Source: Flaveria trinervia (lineage: Eukaryota; Streptophyta; Magnoliopsida; Asterales; Asteraceae). From it: a stretch of DNA of 64,000 nucleotides. The notes beneath the pieces are model-generated. The model was not told the DNA's origin. It was given only the letters and a program-made list of their open reading frames with translations, and did no database searches. This document shows, in pieces, positions 23,838 through 34,734 of this stretch (positions are counted from its first letter, which is position 1; each line of letters starts with the position of its first letter). Both the position numbers and the translations under genes were made by a program. The DNA lies in contig CM046456.1 in the NCBI GenBank assembly GCA_025506515.1, positions 66,750,130 through 66,814,129 on the forward strand, in the 5' to 3' direction.

Positions 23838-25085
23838 TAGATGTTAAGACTGCTTTCCTTCATGGTACCCTTGATGAGAAAATCTACATGAGACAGCCTT
23901 TGGGGTTTGAGGTGAAAGGCAAGGAGGATAGGGTGTGTCTATTGAAAAGATCTTTGTATGGCCTAAAATAGTCTCCAAGATAATGGTACAAAAGGTTTGA
24001 TAAATACATGGTTAATGTAGGATTTAACAAAAGTATGTATGATAGTTGTGTATACTATAGGTAATACAAAACTAGGAAATATGTTTATCTAATATTGTAT
24101 GTTGATGACATGCTCATAGCTTGCAAAGAGCATGATCAGGTCTTGGCAACTAAGGAATTGCCTATGCAGGAGTTTGATATGAAAGAGCTTGGGGATGCTA
24201 AAAAGATATTGGGTATGGAGATTAGTAGGTATAGAAAGACGGGTAAGTTAATTCTTTCTCAAAAGTCTTATGTGAGAAAGGTGATAACCAATTTCTCTAT
24301 GAGTGAGTGTAAAGTTGTAACCACTCCTATGGCCCCCCATTTTAAACTATTAGGTCTTGATAGTCCTAAGACTGAAGAGGAGTGCAAGACATGTAGGGAA
24401 TCCCTAATGCAAACTTGATGGGGAGTTTGATGTACCTCATGGTATGCACACACAAGGTCTAATCTAGGATATGCAGTGAGCTTAGTTAGTGGATACATTG
24501 CTAACCCAGGCAAGCAACACTGGAAGACAGCTAAGTGGATATTAAGGTATCTTAATGGCACTAAAGATGTTGGATTGGTGTTTGGAAGTAGATCTGCTAT
24601 TGATCATGTTGTATTAGGGTATGTAGATGCAGATTTTGCTAAGGATTATGATAAAGGTAGATCCATTACACGTTATGCTTTCAAGGTAATAGGCAGTCTT
24701 GCCAGTTGGAAAGCAACTTTGCAGCATGTAGTGGCTTTATCTACAATCGAGTCAGAGTACATTGCTTTGACTGAGGCTGTAAAGGAGTCAATTTGGTTAA
24801 AGGGTTTCTTAATTAGTTAGGAGTTGTTGATGTTGATGCAGTGATATTGTGTGATAGTCAAGGTGTTGTTCAACTTTCAAAGAATCAAATGTTTCATGAA
24901 AGGACAAAACATATAAATGTAAGGCTTTATTTTATAAGAGAGATTATGCAGTCAAAAGAAGTATAGGTTGAGGAAGTGGATACTTCATGTAATGCAGCTG
25001 ACATGTTCACAAAAACTCTGCATGTACAAAAGTTTTCTAAGTGATTAGATTTACTGGGAATTGGTTGACAATGCATCAAGGTGAG
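23838..25085 (+). pseudogene. Copia 1 pol, C-terminal part (RT, RNase H)
   Basis: Continues reverse transcriptase after the two insertions. A VKTAFLHG motif at about 23844 joins in frame with the 14551-14651 segment. The catalytic YVDDM motif is at about 24098. RNase H follows: DADFAKD near 24630, then SWKATLQ and STIESEY near 24705-24760, and a degenerate C-terminus to about 25030. In-frame stops near 23970, 24063, 24418 and 24818 disable it. Confidence 0.88.
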
Positions 25086-25087
25086 AT

Positions 25088-25309
25088 TGTTGATATGATG
25101 CAATAGTCAATGGTTTTATTTGTTTCTTCTTACTTTGTAATAAAAGCATATTTAAAGGGGTGTGATTGTAACTTTGTATTAGTTTGTTAATTGTGTGTTA
25201 ACAAACATAATTTGGATGTTTAGGTATAAATGTAATCCTTCATATCAAGTAATCAAATTGGTAGTTGATTTGATGAATGTTTTCTTCTTGATTCTCTGAT
25301 TTCTTAACA
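25088..25309 (+). repeat. 3' LTR of copia element 1
   Basis: 222 bases, TGTTGATATG...TTCTTAACA, preceded by a purine-rich tract aaggtgagat. It lacks 38 bases present in the 5' LTR, with an AT microhomology at the deletion ends. Confidence 0.9.
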
Positions 25310-25354
25310 CGAACAATTTTCAAGCATTTTGTAAGAATAACGTTTAGTTTACAA

Positions 25355-25878
25355 TCTTCCTATTCTAATAAAAGTGTAACTAAGGGTGACATGTGACATC
25401 ATCACATTCACTTTCTTCTAATTTTTCCCGCTTTTTATCCTATTAATTACTAGTAATTTTATTTAATTCCTTTTAAATTAAATAGTATTACAATAAATTA
25501 AGCAATAAATTTTGTATTAATGTTATTACAAAGAAAAAAAATTTATAAAAAGAATTTTTTAAAACATCAAATGTTTTAAAAAAAATATGAAATATTTAAA
25601 ATTGATGTTTTTAAATTGTAAAAATTTTATAAATAAAAATAATTAAATTTGTATAGTAAGGAAATTTTTAAAAATGACATTTATTAAAATGATTTGTTTT
25701 GAAACATAATGTTTTGAAACATAATGTTTTGAAATAAAAGTTTACAAACAAAAGTTAAAAAAAGTTAATATTATTGTTCCTCACTTATAATTCTTACTAA
25801 TTTTTAATTTATTATCTTAGAATATTACTTTATATTTATTTATATAACCTGTGTAATACATGGATTTATTATAACTAG
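25355..25878 (+). mobile_element. Non-autonomous Helitron-like element
   Basis: Begins TCTTCCTATTC after A (25354) and ends CTAG before T (25879), the A|TC...CTRR|T arrangement of Helitrons. An imperfect hairpin, CCTGTGTAATACATGG (25849-25863), with a GTGT/ACAT stem and GC clamp, lies about 11 bases from the end. Tandem variants of 'ttttgaaacataatg' occur near 25690-25735. No Rep/helicase coding sequence is present. Confidence 0.55.
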
Positions 25879-25879
25879 T

Positions 25880-27590
25880 TAAATTTAATATTTTGAAAAC
25901 TAGAGTGTATGGTTCGACAAATTGTAAGCCTAAAAGTAGTTTAAAATGTAAAACATTGGTGCCACCATTCAGGTATGAACTAATGGATGTAGCATAGATG
26001 AACCGGTTGAGTTTTAAAAAGCGAGACACACCAATAAAAACCATATGCAGTTTCTTTTACCTTTTTAACTTCAAAATTAACCGCTTAAGCAAGATTTACT
26101 AGGTATGTTTCTTTGTTCCTTTTATGTTATAATCGAGCCACACAAATGAACCGCTCACTAATATTAGGTCAAGACAATAGATGACATATGTATTCATGTA
26201 TTTGATGATTACGACATATAACTTGACTTACAACTAACAAATTCAAATAAAATTTAGAACCATATATTAATTTTTAACACACGTCTAGATGCGACAAAAT
26301 AGCATCATACTCTTAGGGATGGAAATTTGGTCCATGAAAAGTATAACATGATAAAGCACCCATCACTTGTAGATGTTGCATTGCTTATCAAATGTGGAAT
26401 GCATTAAGGGGAGGCAATTGTTTGTGATTCATTGTGTAGGGACCTAAATGGCTTTTGGCCATTGGCTATCTTCCACAATATAATGTTACAATCATCTTTG
26501 TTATTAAAGTTGGGTTGATGGATTCGATTTTTTTTGGATTAATACATCATAAATTAATAAGAGTTAATACGGATGAGTTTGTGTCTATATTTAAGTATTT
26601 TTCTTTTGTGAATTTTATAAAGAGTTAAAAGATCTAATCATTATATTAAGAATTCACTTGATAAATCGATATATAAGGTTTTATGTTTTTAGCTTATTAA
26701 CCATATTTTATTTGATTTGGCATGTTTTGATACTCTACAACATGTTATGGTTCGGTGGTATTTTAAACTGATTATGATTAAAGCCAAAATATACTTTCTC
26801 ATTAGCAAAACAACATGTAAGCTATAATAGATTCGCTTTTAATACAAAACAATTATTTAGCAGATTATTTATCTAACGCTATAGTTATTTTTTTAATAAA
26901 TTTTATATATAATTAGTTAAATAGTTGAAAATTTTAAGATAAACCATGTTAGAAACATTATATATGTTTCTGAATAACTAAGGAATGGTGATTTCAATAA
27001 AAGAACAATTAAACTCATGTATTGCTAATTTGACTTGACATAACATTACTTATAATTATGGACCACAAAAGTCTTAGTTCCCAAAAACATAATTTTTTGT
27101 ATGTTTAGTCACAAGTTCAAGTGATTTGAGACAAAATGAGCACCTAAATATATAGAGTCCTTCATTTGTTAGGGATGAAGGTTAGGTTAACTAAGGATTA
27201 TTGGTATTTCATAACAATATTGTTTATGTTATTTTTGTGTAAGTAATACTAAATTAAGTAGCATAAATATTTATTTGTAAGACTGTGGATAAGAAAAAGA
27301 GGAATTAGAAAAAAAGATATTAATCATTCAAGCTATTATGGTTAATTTGTGTTAGTTAAGTCAATGCAATGAAAATTTTGATTTGATATAGTGTATGATC
27401 ATTAGACCACTTATTTTGATCATTACACAATAAAACAATAAATTATTAGAATACAGTTTTTTATGTATTATTTCAGGAAAACTTAATGGTGGTCTTAGTT
27501 TTTTTTAATTTAATTGTTACAAGAAAATCACGGGCATGTGTTTTATTTTGAGTATTAAAGTTGTTAGCAGCATCTAAATCAGCCTCTAAT
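25880..27590. other. AT-rich intergenic sequence, no gene seen
   Basis: 1.7 kb without a credible coding frame, RNA gene or element boundary. The minus-strand open frame overlapping 25817-26044 looks accidental. Confidence 0.5.
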
Positions 27591-27687
27591 GATTTAGATA
27601 TTTGAATGATTCAATACTTAATGGTTCAGACTAGTTGTTTTGCAAACAAATGTCTGAATGATTTAGATATTTGGCTTTGAATGGTTA

Positions 27688-28017
27688 AGGGTTGTTTGAT
27701 AATTTCTGAATGATTAAATGCTGAACCAATAAGATGTCTGAATCATTAAATGTTGAACCATTAAGAAGACTGAACCATTAAGAGCTAGTATCTCGCTTAA
27801 CTATTCAAAGCCAAATGTTTAACCAATTCAGATAAGAGGTCTTAACCATTCAACATTATATCTCTTAATCATTCAGCATTAGTATAATGCTTAACCATTC
27901 AAAGGCAAATGTCTGAACCATTCAAACATTTACTTGTGAAACAAACAATCTGAACCATTAAGTGCTGAACCATTCAGACATTTGAACTATTAAGAGGTTG
28001 TGCTGCAAAACAACCCT
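27688..28017. mobile_element. MITE-like element within a field of short inverted repeats
   Basis: 330 bases bounded by perfect 10-base inverted ends, AGGGTTGTTT (27688-27697) and AAACAACCCT (28008-28017). The inside is almost entirely variants of ctgaaccattaag and its complement, so the element can fold extensively. The same words continue outside the ends (about 27590-27687 and 28018-28190), which suggests nested or tandem copies. No clear 8-bp target duplication was found, so hAT-type origin is only a guess. Confidence 0.5.
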
Positions 28018-28464
28018 AAGTATATACTAATGGTAAATGGTTAAGAGGTCTAATGTTGAATGGTTAAGACCTCTTATCTGAATTGGTTAGATATTTTCCT
28101 TTGAATGGTAAAACGATATACTAGCTTTTAATGATTTAGACCATTTAATAATTTAGCACTTGATGATTCACACCTCTTATCAATTCAATATTTAATCATG
28201 CAATACACCTGAATATTATTGAAACAAATGCTATTTGGCATCAAACTTTGTTTTACGTTCATAGTTAAGAAATAAATTGAAAAAATTTCCATGTTTCTCT
28301 TTTGTTCTCGTGAATCCACAACTTCCATTTGAAAGTATAATACTTTGCCATTTTTTAATTATAAAATTTCAAAAAAGTAAAAAGGTGTGTTTGTGCTAAG
28401 ACATTCCTGATTATTCACTTATCTAAAACGTATATACAAGAAATTTATTCGCATATTTCATAAC

Positions 28465-28469
28465 TATAT

Positions 28470-28558
<89 letters not shown>
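28465..28558. repeat. (TA)n microsatellite
   Basis: About 94 bases of nearly pure TA dinucleotide. A second tract lies at 28859-28890. The length is probably variable and may be unreliable in assembly. Confidence 0.95.
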
Positions 28559-28563
<5 letters not shown>

Positions 28564-28856
28564 CAGATGATATAGTCATCAAGATAAATATACTTACAAA
28601 ATAAACCCTTATGGATTCTTAAGAATGAGACAAAATAGTTTTACATGATTTATGTATAGTAGACACATAATGATTAAAAGGATTTTCTTAGTCTCATCAA
28701 CCATGAACTCTAAACGTGAACTAGACCTCAATGTACGGTCTAGTCATAGTCGTTACAATACTAAAGTGTTAAGTTAGTCTCAAGTCTTGTTAATTCTTAG
28801 CATCTTCTAACACTAGATTTTTGTAGAGATAAAACAATTCATGTTCCATATGTACC

Positions 28857-28890
<34 letters not shown>

Positions 28891-28894
<4 letters not shown>

Positions 28895-30091
28895 CATATA
28901 AAGTTTATTTCGATTATGTTTCTTAAACAAATGGTTAAAAATATATGAAAATTATAGGGAGCACTAAATAATGAAAAAAAGAGAGTGACGATATATATAG
29001 ATATCATCCATTTGGGTAATTATGGTGAGTCCATTGACTAGTGCCACACCTTTTGTGCTTTGTGCATGCTAGTGATTAGTGAAGTGGCTTTTTTGGTCGG
29101 TCAAAAAGATGGGCCACTCAAAAACCCTTTACTATACTTGGTTAACATCTTAAATCACTCTTGAACCACTAAACACATTCGTGTGTAGAAAGATACAGAT
29201 TTTCATCAGAGAAATTTGTCAAATGGTATCAAATCTCATCAAGAGAACATAAACAAGATCTAAAATCAACCAAGGTCTAATTGATATTAACTTAACTCAA
29301 AATAATAAAAAACACAAAACTCTCAAATCATGTATCAACAGAGAACATATAAAATAAATGTCAAGAATAGAGAATTTAGAAACTATAATCGATCAGAATG
29401 ATAGAAAAAACCTAAAACTATATGAGACAAATACGCGAGAGAAAACAAAAAGTTTGAGACAGAGATGGGCGAAAAAAAGAAGTGAGCTCAGAAAACTCCA
29501 CCCCCCTTTCTCTCATAACAATGAGCAAATCAGATACAAGTTGATGTAACAATTAACACACCTCTTATTATTTCTAACAAAAATTGCATAAATGGACTTT
29601 GTGGTTTGCCTATATTGCGCGTTTTATTTTTAGATTTTAAAACATTGCAAAGTTAGTCTAAACTTTTATTTACACGTTTAATGTTTGATCCCTGGATTTT
29701 AAAAATTATAAACTTAGTCCAGACTTTTGTGTGTGTTTCGTCTTTAGATTTTAAAAATTACAAATTTAGTCCAAACTTTAAATTGAATTTGTATCATATT
29801 AGATTTGAGTTTGTTTAGTTTGCTTTTCATGTCTCTTTTTAATTCTTAAATCTTTATTACTATTATTTACTTTTCTCGCTTCTCTTTATTTAGATGTTAA
29901 ATTTGTTAGTTTCTCACTTTTTTAGTTTGTAAATATTTATGACTTACATTTTATGAATCACCTATCCTAGTGTATTCTAGTGATATTGGTGTGCGTTCAA
30001 ATATTTTTTTTACAAGACAGTTGGTATTTTAGAGTAAAAAGTGTATTGAAAAATAAAATCTACCATTTAATTAATATTTTGTAATTCAACA
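28891..30091. other. Intergenic sequence with a short internal repeat, no gene seen
   Basis: No supported gene. Between about 29625 and 29785 three diverged units of about 60 bases share 'tttagattttaaaa' and 'agtccaaactt'. The 63-aa frame at 29358-29549 is Lys/Arg-rich and has no recognisable feature. Confidence 0.45.
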
Positions 30092-30120
30092 CATGTAATA
30101 CATGAACTTTAACATACTAG
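30092..30120 (+). mobile_element. Helitron-like 3' end
   Basis: A hairpin, catgtaatacatg (30092-30104), is followed 12 bases later by CTAG (30117-30120) and then T, the pattern of plant Helitron 3' termini. The 5' end of this copy was not found. Confidence 0.4.
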
Positions 30121-31246
30121 TTAATAACATATATATTTGGTGAGAGATTGAGTCAAATGATAAAACCATTTATAGTTACAATTGTAAAACTCGTATTAAG
30201 ATTAAAGGTTTTAGTGCCGCCTATTGATGTAAATTAATCTTTCTACAACAATAAAATAGTAACCAAGGGAGCATGTGTTTGACATCATATTCTTCCTCAT
30301 CAAAAGTTTTCTGACTCTCTCTTTTATTAATTAACTAGGTTAGTCTTGTTGTAATACACAGATTAAACAAATAAAATCTTAAATAATTATTAATAAAAAA
30401 TTATGTATTATAAAATCATGCTTGAAGATAAAATATGATTATAAATATAAATAACTACTTTAAGTAAATAAACATTAACGTATTTTTCTTAAACTTTTAT
30501 TTTATAAAAGATGTGATTTTTCAATATATTTTTTTAATAAAAATTATTAAAAAAATTTCATTGTATTTTGTAATTTATAAAATTGTTATTATTAAAAAAT
30601 GTGTTTTTAATTAAAAAAGTAGGTTTTAATTTTTAATTATATAATGAGTAATATTATTAGTATTCAATATTATTATTAATAATATAGAGAAATGTGAAAG
30701 TAAGTATAATAAGGTTTACAATTGTTTCATGTTTATTTTAGTTTTTAATATAATTAAAATTATATATGTGTAATAGTTCAAGAAATAAAACAATTATATA
30801 ACTTTTTAACTATCTTATGTAAATAGTTTAATTTTAAATAATTCATTTTAAGATTTTGTATAAAAAATAAATATTATCAAAATATTATTTTTTAAAAATG
30901 TGATTTGTAATTATTCTGGTTGATTTAATAAGATTGTTTTAAAATATTTCACTTGTTTATAATTTTTTTAAAAACAAAACAGTTTAAAATATTTTGCTTA
31001 AAAACTGTTTAATGTTTTAGAAAATTTCATATTATATAAAAGAGTAAATTACCATTTGCATCCCTGACGTTTGTCCATTTTAACCATTTGCATCCCTGTG
31101 TTTTGAAAATTGCCATCTGACCCCTGACGTTTCATGTTATCTTCATTTGAGTCTATATTGTTTTATTTTTATTTCCATCTGAGTATTGAATACTAACACC
31201 GTTAGTTTTCCTGTTAAAATTATTATTAAAAAGACTAAACTACCCT
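30121..31246. other. AT-rich intergenic sequence with possible Helitron-like 5' end
   Basis: A TCTTTCTACAAC start at 30238 (after A) followed by aaccaaggg...catgtg resembles the 5' end of the element at 25355. No gene is supported. Around 31045-31190 are two units with 'catttgcatccctg', a low-copy-repeat style of sequence whose class I could not assign. Confidence 0.35.
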
Positions 31247-31572
31247 TCATCACCACCATGACAACTAACCATCACCATTTTCACAACCATCATCACCACC
31301 TCCACAGCCCCCATCACCACCACCGAAGCCCCATCACCACCATCGCAACCCCATCACCACCACCGCAGTCCCATCACCACCACCGCAGCCCCATCACCAC
31401 CACCGCAGCCCCATCACCACCACCGCAACCCCATCACCACCATCGCAGCCCCATCACCACCACCGTAGCCCCATCACCACCACCGCAGCCCCATCACCAC
31501 CACCGTAGTCCCATCACCAGCATCGCAGCCCCCATCACCACCAATCGCAGCCCCATCACCACCACCGCAGCC
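31247..31572. repeat. Imperfect (ccccatcaccaccaccgcag)n minisatellite
   Basis: About 14 units of 20-21 bases dominated by ccccatcaccaccaccgcag with c/t and a/g variants. It is C-rich on the + strand. The His/Pro/Thr-rich open frame across it reflects the repeat and is not treated as a gene. It abuts the 3' end of the minus-strand coding-like fragment. Confidence 0.85.
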
Positions 31573-32118
31573 CCATCAGCGGGCCAACACAAGGATCCAA
31601 ACTCGAAGTGGTTGGAGCACCCGAGGAGTATTTCAGATAGGTTGGATCCTTGGAATATGGTACGTGAAAAGCTTGTCGGGTCGTAAAGGTCCGATACGAA
31701 ATCAGAGAAATCAAATAGATCGGAGGTTGTGAAATGTTTATTGAATGGCCGGAAATCGGAGATGTCGCCGGAGAAATCATCGGAGATTTCAGGGCGAGTC
31801 AGCTGAGTCGACTCAGCGATGCACTCGTCTTTTGATGGTGAGTCGAACCGGAGAACTGATTTCGGTGAAGATACTTTGCTGTTGGTCTGTGATTCTTCGC
31901 CGGAGTTGAAACCGGAGTCAAACGACGATACCTTCTTCTCTAGCGATGGGAGACTTTCCGGTGGAGATCCTCACAACTCTACCTGAAGCAAGTTCTCCAG
32001 TGGGTAACAACGGTTTCATCACCATCGTAACGTGTGTTTTATGCTCAGAAAACTTAACCGATGAAGAATCACCACGTGGGGTTTCCATAATCATCAACAG
32101 TTGAACAAATAAGATCAA
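31560..32118 (-). pseudogene. Unrecognised minus-strand gene or gene fragment
   Basis: From an ATG at about 32088 or 32118, a frame includes METPRGDSSSVKFSEHK and ends at a stop near 31918. An overlapping frame stays open for about 125 codons from about 31970 down to the minisatellite, is Ser/Asp/Phe-rich (for example SSFDSGFNSGEE, DLFDFSDFVSDLYD) and looks genuinely coding. One frameshift near 31930-31975 would join them. Upstream on the minus strand is a leader-like C/T-rich segment and a TATA-like aatatattc at about 32283-32292, 16 bases from the copia 2 insertion. I do not recognise the protein. It could be a damaged gene, a captured fragment, or a gene with a sequencing error. Confidence 0.45.
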
Positions 32119-32307
32119 ACTGCCAATAAAGAAGATGGAAGATGATGAGTTTATACTGAGGGAAATGAAAATGGTAGTAGAGAGCTAGATAAAATCTGAA
32201 AGGGAGTAAAGTTGCAGAAAAAGAAGAGAGATAGAGGAGAAGAACACATGGGAGAAAAGAGCTTTTTATGGAAAAGGGGGTGAATATATTGGGGATGTTT
32301 GACTGTA

Positions 32308-33024
32308 TGTTGGACCAAAAGAACCAATGAGCCTGATCAGAAAAACCTCTAAGTCCCACAGACATTACAACTGCTGAAGAAGATTACAACAGCTGAAGAC
32401 ATCAGCTGATTACAAAGTCTGAAAGTAAAGTACTGAAGACAAAGTCTGAAGACAAAGACTGAAGACAAAGACTGAAGACCAGAGTGATCAGTAGTTGTCA
32501 CAACAGCTGAAGTTATTAACTTCAGTAGTTGTCACAACAGCTGAAGTTATTAACTTCAGTAGTTGTCACAACAGCTGAAGTTATTAACTTCAGTAGTTAT
32601 GATGGTTTTCCTTTCAGTACTTGTAATTTACATTTCAGTAGTTTATAGTTTTAGTAGTTTTAGTTCAGTAGTTTTATGTTTTTGTACTTAGCATTCTCTG
32701 AGATGTGATCAGTTGTTGAGAACATTCTTAGTAGTTTGCATAGTTTCAGTTGTTTGTATAATTCTGTTAGATGTCACTATCAAGTGACATCAGCAGACGT
32801 CACATTCCTTATATAAGGAATGTTGACCTAATTGTAATGTGTGACTTTAAGCCACCACGAAAGTATTTAAATAAAATATTCCTTTTTCAGAATTCTCTCT
32901 TTTTCTATAACCGTGCACTATTCCATTGAATATCAATTGTGTTCTTGCAAAATTATTTAATTCATTGATCTAATTCCGCTGCAATCTACTCTAATCAATC
33001 AAACTTAGATCACTGATCCTAACA
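32308..33024 (+). repeat. 5' LTR of copia element 2
   Basis: 717 bases, TGTTGGACC...GATCCTAACA, with a TATA-like tatataagga near 32815. It holds three tandem copies of a 34-bp unit (about 32492-32597), each with gctgaagttattaacttcag, against two in the 3' LTR, plus repeated ctgaagacaaag words. Confidence 0.94.
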
Positions 33025-33026
33025 AA

Positions 33027-33038
33027 TGGTATCAGAGC
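33027..33038 (+). other. Primer-binding site of copia element 2
   Basis: tggtatcagagc, two bases after the 5' LTR, complementary to the 3' end of initiator Met-tRNA. Confidence 0.9.
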
Positions 33039-33253
33039 AGGTTAATCATTGATCGATCTAACAATTGGTCATTGAAATTGTTATTTCGATATCTAAGTTT
33101 GATCGAATTAGCATATTTGCAAGAATTGGTTATAGAGATTGAATTTCTGTTGCTCTCGGTTAATTGCTTTGAGACTTCTCTTGGTTCGTATTGAGTTTGT
33201 TGTGTTTTGCACTAAATTGGTTAAAACTTAAGTGAATTTGATTGAATCTCAGA

Positions 33254-34662
33254 ATGACTACTCCTTCTAATGACCCTCACAATACTGGCTCCTCAACCAA
33301 GCCTCCGATGCTGGTTAGGACTGAGTATAACATATGGCAATGAAGAATGCTCCATCACCTGTCTGTTAACAGTTTAGGTTGTTGGACATCTGTGGTATAT
33401 GGTCCACACAAGCCTATGGTGAACAATCCAGAAACCAACCAAATGGTTCCGAAGAAGAAGGAACAATACTCAGATGAGGATCGAAAGCTGTTTGAGATTG
33501 ATGGTAAAGCTCATGGAATTCTGGCCATGGCACTGCCAAATGAAATCTATTCTGGGCTTATGCATCATGAAACTGCTCATGACCTCTGGAATGCATTGAA
33601 AGAACAATTTGGTGGAACAGACGAGGTCTTAGCAAACAACAGAGAAGTCCTTGCCCAACAATATGAGACATTCTCTCATAGGAAGGGTGAGACACTGACT
33701 CAACAGTTTGAGCGTTTTTCCTGTTTGAACTCTGAGCTGAAAATGGTCAAACATGAATACACTAATAGCCAGATGAACAACAGATTCCTCAGATCACTGC
33801 CTGAGAGATGGGACACATATACCATTGTCCTACGCTCCAGTGCAAATCTGGATAGCCTATCTCTCACCCAACTCCATAGGAAACTGCTTACATTTGAAAG
33901 AGAGATAGAGTAGAAAAGGAAACTGGCATCATCAGGAAAGCTCACTAATGACTTTGTACCAGGGAACACTGCCTTAGTTGGTCATGAGTCAGAATATGCT
34001 GCATTAGAAAGTCATTATGATGAGCATATAGATTTCTCTTCAAACAGTTCTGATAATGCATTTGTTAGTGTTGATAGTCAGTCAGGCTGTAATAGTGACA
34101 ATTTGTGCTCATGATGGATGATTTGAAAGGTATTGTTGATGATGACTTAGAAGAGATGGATATTCTGAGCCAAATGGCCTTGATTAATATCAGATCTCAA
34201 AAGTTCTACAAGAGAACTGGTAGAAAATTTCCAGGACTCTCTGGCAAAACCAAAGTTGGTTTTGACAAGAGTAAGTTGAGGTGTCATAAATGCCACAGGC
34301 TTGGGCACTTTGCAAGAGAGTGTAAATCAACTGGATCTAACTCCTCTACACCCTTTGTGACTTTTCCAAGTAATAGTTCACAAAACAGAGGGCAACATCC
34401 TGCTAGTTCTGGTCATTACTCACAACCCATATCTCCTGCATATTTTGTCCCTCAGGGTCCAATGCCATATCCATATCCCTGCTATTACATGCCACAGCCA
34501 AATCAAGTTCAAGTTCCTATTGCACAACAACCTCAAGCCTTATCTGAGCCTCAACCATCTCAATCATCTCAATCACAACCTCATCACAGCTTCTTCACCC
34601 CTGATACTGTTGACTGGAGTAGTCTACCAATGATCTTTCTGGTAATGAGCAATATTTGCTAG
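33254..34662 (+). pseudogene. Copia 2 gag (broken)
   Basis: Starts at ATG 33254. A TGA at 33341-33343 replaces a probable Trp codon in the conserved N-terminal region. The UBN2-type gag core then runs open to a TAG at 33911-33913, and the same frame continues to about 34110. After a frameshift, a CCHC knuckle (CHKCHRLGHFAREC) lies at about 34281-34323, followed by a Ser/Pro/Gln-rich tail. Gag would form the particle shell and bind RNA through the knuckle. Confidence 0.88.
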
Positions 34663-34734
34663 TGATGGTCAACATGGTGGTGAACATCCTTTTGGGAATC
34701 TTGCTCTCATGGTCCTGGAGTCTACTGAGGGTTC

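Larger units (their letters stand above)
9446..25309 (+). mobile_element. Ty1/copia retrotransposon 1 (Tnt1/Tork-like), degenerate, with nested insertions
   Basis: The element is bounded by LTRs that begin TGTTGATATG and end TTCTTAACA. It has a Met-tRNA-type primer-binding site at 9708-9720 (one mismatch) and the order gag, protease, integrase, reverse transcriptase, RNase H, which defines Ty1/copia. Its own sequence is only about 4.4 kb; 12271-14550 and 14652-23842 are later insertions plus duplicated target bases. The flanks caaag and cgaac match at only three of five positions, so the target duplication is eroded. Stops and frameshifts are scattered through all domains. It starts about 550 bases downstream of the CDPK stop codon. 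Confidence 0.93.

Noticed and set aside
31186..31686. 166-aa His/Pro-rich open frame
   Set aside because: Produced by the 20-21 bp minisatellite. The coding signal in this area is on the minus strand.
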